64,000 bases of DNA. Origin: Deltaproteobacteria bacterium (GTDB taxonomy: Bacteria; Desulfobacterota; Syntrophia; Syntrophales; Smithellaceae). Location: assembly GCA_022710585.1 (NCBI GenBank), contig JAKLGV010000010.1, positions 37,905 to 101,904 on the forward strand, written 5' to 3'. The notes under the pieces were generated by a model. The model searched no databases. It saw only the letters and a program-made list of their open reading frames with translations, and was not told the origin of the DNA. Positions 55,673-64,000 of the stretch are shown here, piece by piece. The translations under genes were made by a program, and so were the position numbers. Position 1 is the first letter of the stretch; every line of letters starts with the position of its first letter.

Positions 55673-57481
55673 ATGGGAACAGAAAATCTTGATTCTTACT
55701 ACACTAAACCGGACAATCTGGTTGATCTCTTCGAAAACAGCGTGGCGAAGTTCGCCTCACGCAATCTATTCGGAACCAAGAACAAAGAGACAGGACAGTA
55801 TGAATGGGTCACCTACGCTCAAGTAGCCGAACGAGTGAATAACCTCAGGGGAGCTCTGCATAAACTGGGATTAAGCAGGGGTGAAAAAGTGGGGGTCATT
55901 GTCGGCAACGCGGTTGAATGGTTTGTGTGTGAAAATGCCACCCAGGGTCTGGGAGGGGTTTTCGTTGCCATGTATGAAAAGGAGCTGCAGAAAGTCTGGC
56001 AATACGTCATTCAGGACGCCAATATCAAATATCTTTTTGTCAGTAATCAGAAGATTTACGATGTCGTGAAGAATTTTCAAAAAGATAATCCAACGCTCAA
56101 AGACATATTCATTTTGTACGGTAATGGAGAAAATACCCTGGCGTCACTGGAGAAAATGGGAAAGGCAAACCCTGTCCCTTCGTATAAACCGCACTGGTCG
56201 GAAACGGCCTGTATCATCTACACCTCCGGCACCACCGGCGATCCGAAAGGAGTGCTGATGAGTCATGGCAACCTGTCGCACTGTGCCCAGACGTCCTGGG
56301 AGGATTTCGAGACGGGAGAAGTCAAGGTGGGTCTGAGCATTCTGCCCTGGGCGCACAGTTTCGGACTGAGTGCCGACCTGCACTGCTTTATCCTGGCCGG
56401 CTGGAGCCTCGGATTTGCGGAATCTGCAGATAAACTTCTTGTCAATTTCGGTGAAATCAAACCCACTCACATGTCCGCCGTGCCGCGTGTCTTCAACATC
56501 ATTTACGACAAAATTCAGCAGGGCGTCGCGGCTGACCCGGTCAAAAAACAATTCTTTGACGCGGCCTGCGCCGAAGCCGTCAAGAACCGGGGCCTGGCAG
56601 AGAAAACAAAAGAATTCCTGGATTATGATGCCCTGGTGTTTTCTCAGATCAGAGCGCTGTTTGGCGGGCGGTTAACAAATGTCGTCACCGGCGGGGCATC
56701 GATGAAACCGGACATTGCATTGTTCTTCAGTGACGTCGGAGTCAATACCTATGACGGTTACGGTCTGTCCGAGACCGGACCCGTTATTACAACGAATTCG
56801 CCCAGGCAGGGTAATAAATTCGGGACGGTCGGCAAGACGGTCCGAGGGATGCATGTCATTATCGATAAATCCCGTGTCGGTGAAGACAGCCCCGACGGAG
56901 AAATTGTTGCCTATGGAGCGCACGTTATGCAGGGTTATCACAATAAACCGGCGATCACCAAAGAAACATTAATGCCCGATACCTGGAACGGGCTTCCCGG
57001 CATCAGGACAGGAGATCGCGGCTGGCTGGACGAAGAAGGATACCTGCATATCACCGGCAGATTCAAGGATGAATATAAACTGGAAAACGGCAAGTATGTC
57101 CATCCTGAATCCATTGAGAATGAAATGAAACTGCATCGTTACGTGTCCAATGCATTGGTTTATGGCGACGGCCGTCTCTACAATGTGGCCCTGGTTGTGC
57201 CGGATTTTGAGGCGCTCAAAACCGATGCTCAAACATCCGCATGGACGCAGGGAACACCCGAAGAAACCATTGCCAATAAGGAATGCACCGATTTTATTTC
57301 TAAACAGATTGCCGATCATCTCCGCAAATCTTTCGGCGGATATGAGATTCCGCAGAAGTTCCTTTACGTCACAGAAGACTTCTCCGTGGAAAACGGCATG
57401 CTGACCCAGACATTGAAACTGGTTCGCCGCAATGTTATGAAGAAATACGGCGAACAGTTGAGCGCACTCTATAATGACTGA
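55673..57481 (+). CDS. AMP-forming long-chain acyl-CoA synthetase
   Basis: This 602-residue protein belongs to the ANL adenylating superfamily: P-loop IIYTSGTTGDPKGVLMSH (about residues 183-200), YGLSETGPVI (A5), TGDRGWLDEEGYLHITGR (A7/A8, in the hinge) and a C-terminal catalytic Lys region (LENGKYVHPESIE). It resembles FadD15-like bacterial long-chain enzymes with the long central linker. It activates a fatty acid with ATP to acyl-AMP, then acyl-CoA. ATP-dependent activation is the entry to beta-oxidation in syntrophs. It is preceded by AAGGAG. Confidence 0.9.
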   Translation: MGTENLDSYYTKPDNLVDLFENSVAKFASRNLFGTKNKETGQYEWVTYAQVAERVNNLRGALHKLGLSRGEKVGVIVGNAVEWFVCENATQGLGGVFVAMYEKELQKVWQYVIQDANIKYLFVSNQKIYDVVKNFQKDNPTLKDIFILYGNGENTLASLEKMGKANPVPSYKPHWSETACIIYTSGTTGDPKGVLMSHGNLSHCAQTSWEDFETGEVKVGLSILPWAHSFGLSADLHCFILAGWSLGFAESADKLLVNFGEIKPTHMSAVPRVFNIIYDKIQQGVAADPVKKQFFDAACAEAVKNRGLAEKTKEFLDYDALVFSQIRALFGGRLTNVVTGGASMKPDIALFFSDVGVNTYDGYGLSETGPVITTNSPRQGNKFGTVGKTVRGMHVIIDKSRVGEDSPDGEIVAYGAHVMQGYHNKPAITKETLMPDTWNGLPGIRTGDRGWLDEEGYLHITGRFKDEYKLENGKYVHPESIENEMKLHRYVSNALVYGDGRLYNVALVVPDFEALKTDAQTSAWTQGTPEETIANKECTDFISKQIADHLRKSFGGYEIPQKFLYVTEDFSVENGMLTQTLKLVRRNVMKKYGEQLSALYND

Positions 57482-57582
57482 TCGATGAATGCTGACAAAA
57501 ATCTTTGATGAAAGATGATTGATACGCCGGAGCATTGAAAAATGTTCCGGCGTTAGATTAATATCAGAAGTAAAGTCATCAA

Positions 57583-58050
57583 ATGTTTAAAATAGAAAAA
57601 ATCATATCCGGCGGACAGACCGGCGCCGACAGGGCGGCGCTTGATTTTGCCATCGATAACGGCATTCCCTATGGTGGATGGCTGCCGAAAGGCAGAAAGA
57701 CGGAGGACGGCAGACTTTCCGAAACATATCATCTTCAGGAGATGCCCACGGAAGACTATGCGAAGCGGACGGAAATGAATGTTCTCGATTCGGACGGCAC
57801 AGTAATCGTTTCCAATGGATTTCTGAAAGACGGATCGGCCTTAACCAGAGAATTTGCCATCAGGCACGAAAAGCCTTGGATTCATATCGACAGGAAAGAA
57901 TTGTCTCTGCACGAGGCGGCAGAAAAACTATTTTTCTGGCTGACGGAAAACCAAATCAAGATACTCAATGTAGCGGGATCCCGGGCGGGTAAAGATCCGA
58001 CAATCTATGAAACGACTCGGTATCTCTTGAAAACAACACTCTCAAAATAG
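57583..58050 (+). CDS. YpsA/SLOG-like putative molybdenum-carrier protein
   Basis: This 155-residue protein begins with IEKIISGGQTGADRAALDFAI and includes IPYGGWLPKGRKTEDG, DGTVIVSNG and a late NVAGSRAGKDPTIYE. This matches the family of putative molybdenum carriers and the SLOG/YpsA nucleotide-binding fold. The GGQTGAD loop suits binding of a nucleotide or small ligand. The link with molybdate or tungstate is from the family name only. It lies 12 kb from the AOR-family gene, so a cofactor role is possible but not shown. Confidence 0.8.
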   Translation: MFKIEKIISGGQTGADRAALDFAIDNGIPYGGWLPKGRKTEDGRLSETYHLQEMPTEDYAKRTEMNVLDSDGTVIVSNGFLKDGSALTREFAIRHEKPWIHIDRKELSLHEAAEKLFFWLTENQIKILNVAGSRAGKDPTIYETTRYLLKTTLSK

Positions 58051-58450
58051 AAAACGATGAGAATGTTTGGAGAGTGGAGGCGCTGTCAATTGTAAATCTG
58101 CGACATATCATAGCCGCAGGAAAATTCATGGGTGGACGGGTTGCTTCTCAAATGGTTGCCGAGAATAGACTGTCGGTGGATGGAGTTTTCTTGACAACAC
58201 CTTTAAAGACGATCATGAATCATAATATTCTTCCTCAATTTATCAACCTTAAAAATTATTCAACCTTTCAATTGATATTAGTTACTTTCAATAATGGCAG
58301 GAACCACTCTACAGAGGGATTGATTTATTTATATTATGAGCGTGTACTTAAAACGGCAATCTATATGAGCATCATCCAGCCATAATTTTATATACACCAG
58401 GAAGCAATGATTGGCGGTAAAGTAGGAATATTAAATTGTATTCTCCAAGC
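58051..58450. other. Non-coding gap between the YpsA-like and HD-GYP genes
   Basis: About 400 nt lacking a supported gene. A GTG-started 103-codon frame (58074-58385) has no ribosome binding site or family likeness. No terminator or clear repeat was found. It may carry the shared 3' ends of the two converging genes. Confidence 0.5.
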
Positions 58451-60292
58451 TTAGGGAAGTTGATAACCTTTCTCTCTGAATAATCTTAGGCAGGCATGCA
58501 CGACAGTCTCGTCATAAAGAATCCCTTTGTTTTTCTCAATCTCTTCAAGCGCTGCCTCAATACCAAAACCTGGACGATATGGACGATGGGAGGCCATAGC
58601 TTCTACAACGTCGGCCACAGCCAAAACGCGGGCTTCGATAAGAATTTCATTGCCTTTCAGATTTCTTGGATAACCGGTGCCATTCATCCGTTCATGATGC
58701 TGGTAAAGTATTTCAGCCAGAGGCCAGGGAGATTCCACATCCTTCAGCATCTCATATCCAGCGCGAGAGTGTTCCTTAATCAATGAAAATTCAAGTTGAG
58801 TCAGTTGGGTAGGCTTGGCTAATATCTCACTCGGTATGGATAATTTACCGATGTCATGAATGACACCTGCCATTCGGATTCCATCAATAACATCGCGAGA
58901 CAGGCCTTTTTCTTTGGCGATGGTGCGGGCAAGATGGGCGACTCTCTTTTGATGACCCGCTGTATAAGGGTCTCTTACTTCCGTTGCCAGACTCAGGACC
59001 TGAATCGTTGTTTTAACAGACTGCCTCAGGGTTTTTAAAAGCTCATTGAGTTTCTCTTCCGTCTTCTTGCGCGTGGTGATATCCTGATAAATCACCTGAG
59101 ACTGTTTTTCGCCGTTCCAGAATATTTCCTTACGAAAAACATGAAGGTGTCGTATTTCGCCATCTTTTCTTACGATGCTTATTTCATATTCAAACGGGCC
59201 AAATTCCCCTTTTAATCTTTTTTGCTTTCTTTTCTGAAATTCAGCGTAACTCTGCGGTGTATAGCGTTCCTTGACGGATGTTTTTTTCAGTTCCTCGACA
59301 CTGCCGTAACCGTATATATCCAGAATGGCACTGTTGGCATAAATTGTTTCTCCTTCGATGGTTGATATGCGCACACCTAAAGGGGAATGATCAAGGGATT
59401 GTCGGAAGTTTTCTTCACTTGCCCGCAATTCATACTCTATTTCCTTACGTTTAGAGATGTTTCTGCTTTCAGCAAGAATGGAGATAGGTTTCCCATTCCT
59501 GTCGCGGATGAAACTGAATGAGACTTCGCCCCATATGGTTTGTCCGTCTTTACAGCAAAACTCCAGTTCCAGCGTACGATTTAAGACATAATCCGGAGGA
59601 GCGGCCAGGGCCCTGGGCATTTCTTCTGAAAAGAAATCCATTGCCGCCTTGAAGGATGTTGTCGCAAGGAATTTATCTATCGGAAGTTGTTTAATTTCAG
59701 CCTGTGTATATCCCATGACCTTTTCCGCAGACGGACTGACGTAAGTCACTTTTAAGTTCAGATCCATGAGCCATATGTAGTCCTTCATGTGGTCTGCAAG
59801 AAGATGATACTTTTCTTCGCTTTCTTTTAACAATTTTTCCGATTTTGTGCGTTCGGTGATATCTTTCACTATTACGACAAGATGCTTCTTCCCGTTAAGC
59901 TTGATTGTCCGACCGGATATATCTGTAAAAAGAAAAGATCCATCTTTTCTTAACATGGGTATATTTTGGGCTACAGAAATCTCATTATTGATGATTTTTT
60001 CAGCTTTTTGAATAATGTATGATAGGGATTCTTTCGGATGAAGATCAGGAATGCTTAAATTCAGAAATTCTTCTTTGGTGTAACCAAGCATCTCACATAT
60101 TTTTTCATTAGCATCCATGAATTTATTGCCGTTCAAACGACCGGAGAACCGCCCCACAAGCATTCCGTCTGACGATAAATCAAATATTGTTCTGTAAGCT
60201 GAGTCTGCTTCTTTAAACGCTTTTGCAGCTTGTTGGCGTGGATTGGCAGTTTCTTGGGATAAAGCAGCTTTTGTTTTGTGATTTGAGCTCAT
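58451..60292 (-). CDS. PAS-domain HD-GYP protein, probable cyclic-di-GMP phosphodiesterase
   Basis: The start is ATG 60292, behind AGGAG, giving 613 residues; an upstream in-frame start has no ribosome binding site. Three PAS domains (about residues 35-150, 160-290, 293-415) end in PAC motifs. The C-terminal HD-GYP domain has HDIGK, HHERMNGTGYP and VADVVEAMASHRPYRP. The HD-GYP part is very similar to that of the 13323 gene, so the two are paralogues with different sensors. It should lower cyclic-di-GMP. The next gene on the other side carries a PilZ-like domain, the usual kind of cyclic-di-GMP receptor. Confidence 0.9.
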   Translation of the reverse strand: MSSNHKTKAALSQETANPRQQAAKAFKEADSAYRTIFDLSSDGMLVGRFSGRLNGNKFMDANEKICEMLGYTKEEFLNLSIPDLHPKESLSYIIQKAEKIINNEISVAQNIPMLRKDGSFLFTDISGRTIKLNGKKHLVVIVKDITERTKSEKLLKESEEKYHLLADHMKDYIWLMDLNLKVTYVSPSAEKVMGYTQAEIKQLPIDKFLATTSFKAAMDFFSEEMPRALAAPPDYVLNRTLELEFCCKDGQTIWGEVSFSFIRDRNGKPISILAESRNISKRKEIEYELRASEENFRQSLDHSPLGVRISTIEGETIYANSAILDIYGYGSVEELKKTSVKERYTPQSYAEFQKRKQKRLKGEFGPFEYEISIVRKDGEIRHLHVFRKEIFWNGEKQSQVIYQDITTRKKTEEKLNELLKTLRQSVKTTIQVLSLATEVRDPYTAGHQKRVAHLARTIAKEKGLSRDVIDGIRMAGVIHDIGKLSIPSEILAKPTQLTQLEFSLIKEHSRAGYEMLKDVESPWPLAEILYQHHERMNGTGYPRNLKGNEILIEARVLAVADVVEAMASHRPYRPGFGIEAALEEIEKNKGILYDETVVHACLRLFREKGYQLP

Positions 60293-60727
60293 TTTTCTCC
60301 TGCTATAAGATTGCTTTTGCAATCATAGATTATGAGCCAAAACGTTCGAGAATTATTATTTGTATCTAAAAAATACACGAAGACTGATTTTTTGTCAAAG
60401 TAAATAATATTGAGAATATGATGTAACAATGTTGCCGATTCGTAATTGGAAATTTGTTTCTTCTGGAATAAACGGAACGGCAACCTGCGTAAATAATCCA
60501 GCTTTCAACCCGTAATCATCACTGTTCAGACCTATGACGAAAATTCCCATGAAGCTTTATTTTTGCTTGATAAAAAATAAAAAAAGAGCTACATAAGTAA
60601 TTAAATTGTACGTTTCCTACCATTACTTCTGTACGTTTCTCCAAAAAAAAATAAGAGTTTTTCGTAAATAGTAACCAGTCAACTTAATCTTAACTTTCTG
60701 GTGTAGTTATGAGAAGTAGTTGCCGGA

Positions 60728-60783
60728 AGTTACCGATTATTAGCCTCTAAGGGGTTATCCTGTCCCTTGGAGGCTTCTTTTCC
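60728..60783 (+). promoter_or_regulatory. Structured leader element 1 (motif plus terminator-like hairpin)
   Basis: AGTTACCGATTA (60728-60739) is followed by a 12-bp hairpin, AGCCTCTAAGGG with CCCTTGGAGGCT (one U-G pair), whose loop is GTTATCCTGT, then TCTTTTCC. It is about 60 nt before the SDR-PilZ gene. A second copy of the same design is at 62055. The larger gap 60293-60727 shows no gene. Confidence 0.5.
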
Positions 60784-60843
60784 AATTTCAATAAAGTTGA
60801 ATCAACCTTTTTGAACCAATTCGAAGCAAAAGGAGGGGTTATT

Positions 60844-62019
60844 ATGGAGGGCAAGAAAACTGTATTGATAACAGGTTCGTCCACTGGTATCGGCAGGGCA
60901 AGTGCTCTTCGTCTAGAAAAGGAGGGATTCCAGGTATTTGCCGGAGTGCGGAAATCGAGCGATGGAGACGCATTAAAAAATGCCTCGTCTGGAAGCTTGA
61001 TACCTGTAATTCTCGACGTCACAAAACTGGAATCAATCGCGAAGGCTGTGGAAACGGTATCAGAGAAAACAAACGGTGAGTTATATGGATTGATGAACAA
61101 TGCGGGTATTTCCGCCGGATTAACGGTAGAGCTCACCCCGATTTCGGTGTTGCGGGATGTTCTTGAGGTAAATGTGATAGGCTTTTTTGCAGTAACGCGG
61201 GCGTTTCTGCCTTTGCTAAGAAAAAGCATTGGACGTATCGTCAATACCGCATCGGTATCCGGATTAACCGCTCTCCCCGGCATGAGCGTTTATGCATCTT
61301 CAAAGTATGCCGTTGAGGCAATCTCCGAATCTATGAGGGTAGATCTTCGTCCCTTCGGAATATCCGTATCAGTACTAGAACCAGGGGTAATAGCGACAGG
61401 GATTTGGAAAAAGGCGACGGCTAAGGCCGTAGATATCATATCAAATGCGAACCCTGAAATATTTAAGCTTTATGCTCCATTAATATTGTTTTATAAAAAC
61501 AATATCGAGAAGCAGAAATATCTTCCTCCGGAAGCAGTCGCTGACCGTGTGTATCACGCATTCACTGCAAAAAAACCAAAGTATCACTATGTTGTCGGGA
61601 ATGATGCAAAATTCTTGGCATTTATTGAAAGTCTGCCTGAAAGAATAAGGGATTGGATTATATACAAGTCTATGTACAAAGAAGCGGATCTCACGCAGGC
61701 CTGGAGCGGCAAAGAGCGACGGGCTGAAGCGCGCCATACGGTGAATCTTCCCTGTGTTATCAGAGGTTTGCTAAACGGCAAACAGACCCATGAAAAGGCC
61801 TGGGTCATGGGTCTCGGCCGGCAAGGTATGTATGTCGAGGCCAAGGATCCGCTTGATGAAGGCACCGAAATGAGTGCCGAAATCAAGGCCAGACGAATCA
61901 ACTCAACATTCTTAGCTATAGGCAAGGTGATCCGTAGAACCGCAAAAGGCATGGCGATCAGATTTGCGGAGCCCGTTCCAAGTGAAGTTGAAATGATCCT
62001 CACTGCCAAACGAAATTAA
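60844..62019 (+). CDS. Short-chain dehydrogenase fused to a PilZ-like domain
   Basis: This 391-residue protein starts at ATG 60844 behind AAAGGAGGGG. Residues 1-275 are a short-chain dehydrogenase: TGSSTGIGRA NAD(P)-binding loop, NNAG, and catalytic Tyr150/Lys154 (YASSK). After a linker, residues ~290-391 resemble PilZ: ERRAEARHTV supplies the RxxxR motif (Arg293, Arg297), then WVMGLGRQGMYVEA and KGMAIRFAEP. The second PilZ motif, usually (D/N)xSxxG, is GLGRQG here, so ligand binding may be weak or changed. PilZ domains bind cyclic-di-GMP. Fusion to an oxidoreductase is unusual. Neighbours are an HD-GYP gene and two structured elements. Confidence 0.82.
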   Translation: MEGKKTVLITGSSTGIGRASALRLEKEGFQVFAGVRKSSDGDALKNASSGSLIPVILDVTKLESIAKAVETVSEKTNGELYGLMNNAGISAGLTVELTPISVLRDVLEVNVIGFFAVTRAFLPLLRKSIGRIVNTASVSGLTALPGMSVYASSKYAVEAISESMRVDLRPFGISVSVLEPGVIATGIWKKATAKAVDIISNANPEIFKLYAPLILFYKNNIEKQKYLPPEAVADRVYHAFTAKKPKYHYVVGNDAKFLAFIESLPERIRDWIIYKSMYKEADLTQAWSGKERRAEARHTVNLPCVIRGLLNGKQTHEKAWVMGLGRQGMYVEAKDPLDEGTEMSAEIKARRINSTFLAIGKVIRRTAKGMAIRFAEPVPSEVEMILTAKRN

Positions 62020-62054
62020 GGTAACGCAAAAAGCCATGAAAAGGATTTATCAAA

Positions 62055-62111
62055 AGTTGCCGATTACGGGGCTTCCACGGAGGTTATCATGCCTCTATGG
62101 AAGCCTTGTTT
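62055..62111 (+). promoter_or_regulatory. Structured leader element 2 (motif plus terminator-like hairpin)
   Basis: AGTTGCCGATTA (62055-62066) precedes a hairpin: GGCTTCCA (62070-62077) with TGGAAGCC (62098-62105) and an inner GAGG/CCTC pair around TTATCATG, then TTGTTTTCT. Upstream, GGTAAC (near 62022) can pair with GTTGCC. It is about 65 nt before the gene at 62177. It shares motif and loop with element 1, but the stems differ in sequence, which suggests a conserved RNA shape. Confidence 0.5.
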
Positions 62112-62176
62112 TCTGCTAATTAATTGTTCCTTATTTTTCCAAAAGATTGTTTCACTTAAATGAAAGGAGAAAAACA

Positions 62177-62485
62177 ATGTATCTAATGGTGACATCATTC
62201 TACCCAGCTGATAAAGTAAAGGATGTAACAAATATTTATGTTAAAATGATGACAAAATATCCTGACGATACTAGTGTGGCGACTCCACTTGTACAGTGTG
62301 CGGTGAAAACAACTCTTGAAGGCATAAGAGTCATTCATATTAGTGATGTGAAAAAGGGGAAACTTGAGGCTGCTTTAGATTATGCGATAAAGAGAATGAC
62401 CATGTTCTATGAAATACCAGGGTATAAATGGCAGATTGAAACCTCTCTCAATATTGAAGAGGCTATGAAAACTATTAGTATGTAA
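62177..62485 (+). CDS. Small conserved-looking protein of unknown function
   Basis: This 102-residue protein starts at ATG 62177 with AAAGGAG 8 nt upstream. It is predicted alpha/beta: MYLMVTSFYPADKVKDVTNIY, then VQCAVKTTLEGIRVIHISDVK and a late IEEAMKTI helix. It looks like a small ferredoxin-fold or dimeric barrel type protein, but no family is recognised. A strong terminator follows the stop after about 40 nt. It lies behind structured element 2, so the pair may form a regulated unit. Confidence 0.7.
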   Translation: MYLMVTSFYPADKVKDVTNIYVKMMTKYPDDTSVATPLVQCAVKTTLEGIRVIHISDVKKGKLEAALDYAIKRMTMFYEIPGYKWQIETSLNIEEAMKTISM

Positions 62486-62522
62486 ACTAAATCTAACAAA
62501 ATCATTTTCTTGGTTGGTTAAA

Positions 62523-62558
62523 AAAAGGCAGGGTCAGAAATGGCTCTGCCTTTTTTTA
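62523..62558 (+). terminator. Intrinsic terminator after the 62177 gene
   Basis: AAAGGCAG and CTGCCTTT form an 8-bp stem with an inner AGAAATGGCT-type loop, followed by seven Ts. It also stands near the end of the converging integrase gene, but the T-run fits + strand use. Confidence 0.85.
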
Positions 62559-62678
62559 TTTTATCCTTCCGGAAAGAGAGCATCGTGCAATTTTGACGGG
62601 CATCCAACCTTTCAGTCCGAAATTAATAACGAACATTTCTATGGCGATCTTCTTTATTGAAAAGCTTTATCTCTTTGT

Positions 62679-63998
62679 TCATCCCTCTTTTGATTTTCTC
62701 TCTTCTTTGCCAGCCAATAGCACATCCAGTGGGCTTTTCGGCGCATGGGACATATCACGCAGCACGTGCGTGTAAATCATCGTCGTTTCCACATTCTTGT
62801 GGCCGAGCAGCTCTTGCACCTCGCGGATATTGACACCATTCATCAGCAAATGCGTCGCAAAACTGTGACGAAGCGTATGAACAGTGGCGAATTTGGGAAT
62901 ATCGGCCTTGCGGATCGCTTTTTTTATTACATCCTGTATCGCAGTATCGCTGATATGATGACGGCGTACTTTCCCGGAACGCGGATCAACAGAAAGGTTG
63001 TTCGCCGGGAAAATATACTGCCATGCCCACTCCTTACCGGCGTTGGGATATTTTCTGCCAAGGGCGTCGGGAAGATGGACGTCGCCATGGCCGTTGGCAA
63101 GATCACTTTCATGCAGCTTTTTCACGTCTATTAAATGATTCTTTAATAGCTCTTTCACGGTTGCCGGCAGAATAGTCGTCCTGTCTTTATCCCCCTTTCC
63201 GCTACGAACGGTCAATGTATTCAAATCCATATCGACATCCTTCACTCTCAGGCGCGCAAGCTCCATCAATCGCAGTCCTGAACCATAGAGCAAACCGGCA
63301 ACCAGTAAATCCCTCCCGGTCAGACAGGCCAACAATTTCCTGATCTCTTCAACCGAGAAGACAACCGGCAATTTCTGCCCGCGTTTTGCGCGAACGGTTT
63401 CCGCCATATTACCCATATCATTGCAAAGCACATGACGGAAAAGAAATAGAATGGCATTGAAGGCCTGGTTCTGCGTTGAAGCGGACACTCTTTCCTGAAG
63501 CGCGAGATGACTGAGGAAATTTTTGCAGTCATCCGTTCCAAGTTCAGCAACGGCTCCCTTTCGGCCGGTTTGTTTGGCATAATCCAGAAACCGTTTGATC
63601 CATTGTAGATACGTTTTTTCCGTGGTGTAAGAGTAGTGTTTAAGCCGGATCAGCCGTTTTGCCTCTGTGAGCAGTTCCGGTGTAAAGTCTTCGGATTTCT
63701 CCGCCGGTATATTTATCGGCTTGAAGCCGCGGTAATGAAAATAATATAAACGAATGGCGTCACCCGCCTGCCGGATTTGCCAGTCGGACATGGCGGAATT
63801 TGATTTCAAAGATTCGATAAATTCTATGACGGCGTTTTCCTGATATTGATCGGGCGGTATTTGCTTTCTGTTGGCATAATTTAAAAATTTGCTGGCCCAC
63901 AAAGCATAAAAAAAGACATTCTTTTCCTGCGCCAGTTTCTTATCCAAAAGAAAGGCTTGAAAATCTGGAAGAACGTCGTTTTTCCTGCTGTCGGACAA
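62679..63998 (-). CDS. intI: Integron-type integrase (IntI), 5' end at the window edge
   Basis: This tyrosine recombinase of at least 439 residues is open to the right edge (TTG at 63998), so the true start may lie outside. Catalytic residues are visible: Arg in [21 protein letters not shown] and Tyr in TTMIYTHVL. The integron-specific extra segment, [21 protein letters not shown], lies between the Arg and HxxR boxes. That segment separates IntI from XerC/D. It has an extra N-terminal region of about 100 residues. Usual integron layout places attI and cassettes beyond the start, to the right of this window. No attC site was identified here. Confidence 0.88.
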   Translation of the reverse strand: MSDSRKNDVLPDFQAFLLDKKLAQEKNVFFYALWASKFLNYANRKQIPPDQYQENAVIEFIESLKSNSAMSDWQIRQAGDAIRLYYFHYRGFKPINIPAEKSEDFTPELLTEAKRLIRLKHYSYTTEKTYLQWIKRFLDYAKQTGRKGAVAELGTDDCKNFLSHLALQERVSASTQNQAFNAILFLFRHVLCNDMGNMAETVRAKRGQKLPVVFSVEEIRKLLACLTGRDLLVAGLLYGSGLRLMELARLRVKDVDMDLNTLTVRSGKGDKDRTTILPATVKELLKNHLIDVKKLHESDLANGHGDVHLPDALGRKYPNAGKEWAWQYIFPANNLSVDPRSGKVRRHHISDTAIQDVIKKAIRKADIPKFATVHTLRHSFATHLLMNGVNIREVQELLGHKNVETTMIYTHVLRDMSHAPKSPLDVLLAGKEERKSKEG

Positions 63999-64000
63999 AT

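Noticed and set aside
58074..58385. A 103-codon + strand frame in the gap after the YpsA-like gene
   Set aside because: GTG start without a ribosome binding site, no recognisable motif, and composition like non-coding DNA.
60742..62111. The two hairpin elements as integron attC sites near IntI
   Set aside because: The core motifs GTTACCG/GTTGCCG do not match the attC ends (GTTRRRY and RYYYAAC), and the T-run and position suit leader hairpins better.
1..64000. CRISPR arrays, rRNA and tRNA genes
   Set aside because: No regularly spaced direct repeats and no tRNA or rRNA signatures were seen when reading both strands.

Overview
The window looks like a chromosomal segment of an anaerobic, probably syntrophic bacterium of the former Deltaproteobacteria (Desulfobacterota), most likely near Syntrophales such as Smithella or Syntrophus. 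This is inferred from gene content: two heterodisulfide-reductase-type (Hdr) clusters joined to Flx-like NAD(P)H modules, acyl-CoA dehydrogenases, a tungsten-type aldehyde oxidoreductase, CoA transferase, NDP-forming and AMP-forming acyl-CoA synthetases, and many PAS/HD-GYP/chemotaxis signalling genes. No rRNA or tRNA gene was seen, so the taxonomy is not anchored.

Layout. (1) 0-15.6 kb is signalling: a periplasmic binding protein, two related giant multi-PAS histidine kinases, a sigma-54 activator broken by a one-base insertion, a receiver-CheW-chemoreceptor operon behind a candidate sigma-54 promoter, and a PAS/HD-GYP protein. (2) 15.6-22 kb holds a decayed IS91-type transposase fragment, engB, a TetR regulator, a split NDP-forming acyl-CoA synthetase, a long acyl-CoA dehydrogenase and, past its terminator, a decayed copy of the 3' end of engB. 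(3) 22-38.2 kb is the centrepiece: two successive paralogous electron-transfer clusters. Cluster 1 is a 1477-residue HdrA-GltD-HdrA fusion, MvhD, a two-[4Fe-4S] protein, HdrC, HdrB, an AsrA-like protein and an AsrB-like FAD/NAD protein. Cluster 2 is HdrD-like, HdrA, MvhD, then the same last three subunits. The MvhD of cluster 1 is interrupted by an in-frame TGA exactly where its paralogue has a conserved Cys, and a hairpin follows the TGA. It is therefore best read as a selenoprotein (Sec73).

(4) 38.2-41 kb has small accessory genes: phasin-like, Sel1 repeat, LuxR-type regulator and Rnk. (5) 41-58 kb is acyl-CoA metabolism mixed with stress functions: a second acyl-CoA dehydrogenase, an AOR-family oxidoreductase, an ECF sigma/anti-sigma pair, a two-subunit CoA transferase, UspA, an SGNH lipoprotein, 3-hydroxyacyl-CoA dehydrogenase, an enolase-superfamily enzyme, acyl-CoA synthetase and a YpsA/molybdenum-carrier-like protein. 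(6) 58-64 kb has a second HD-GYP protein, an SDR fused to a PilZ-like domain, two related structured elements on either side of that gene, a small unknown gene, and an integron-type integrase running off the right edge.

Working model (inference): the acyl-CoA dehydrogenases, hydroxyacyl-CoA dehydrogenase and acyl-CoA-activating enzymes release electrons from fatty or other carboxylic acids. The Hdr-Flx complexes move electrons between NAD(P)H, ferredoxin and a disulfide/dithiol couple, probably by flavin-based bifurcation or confurcation.
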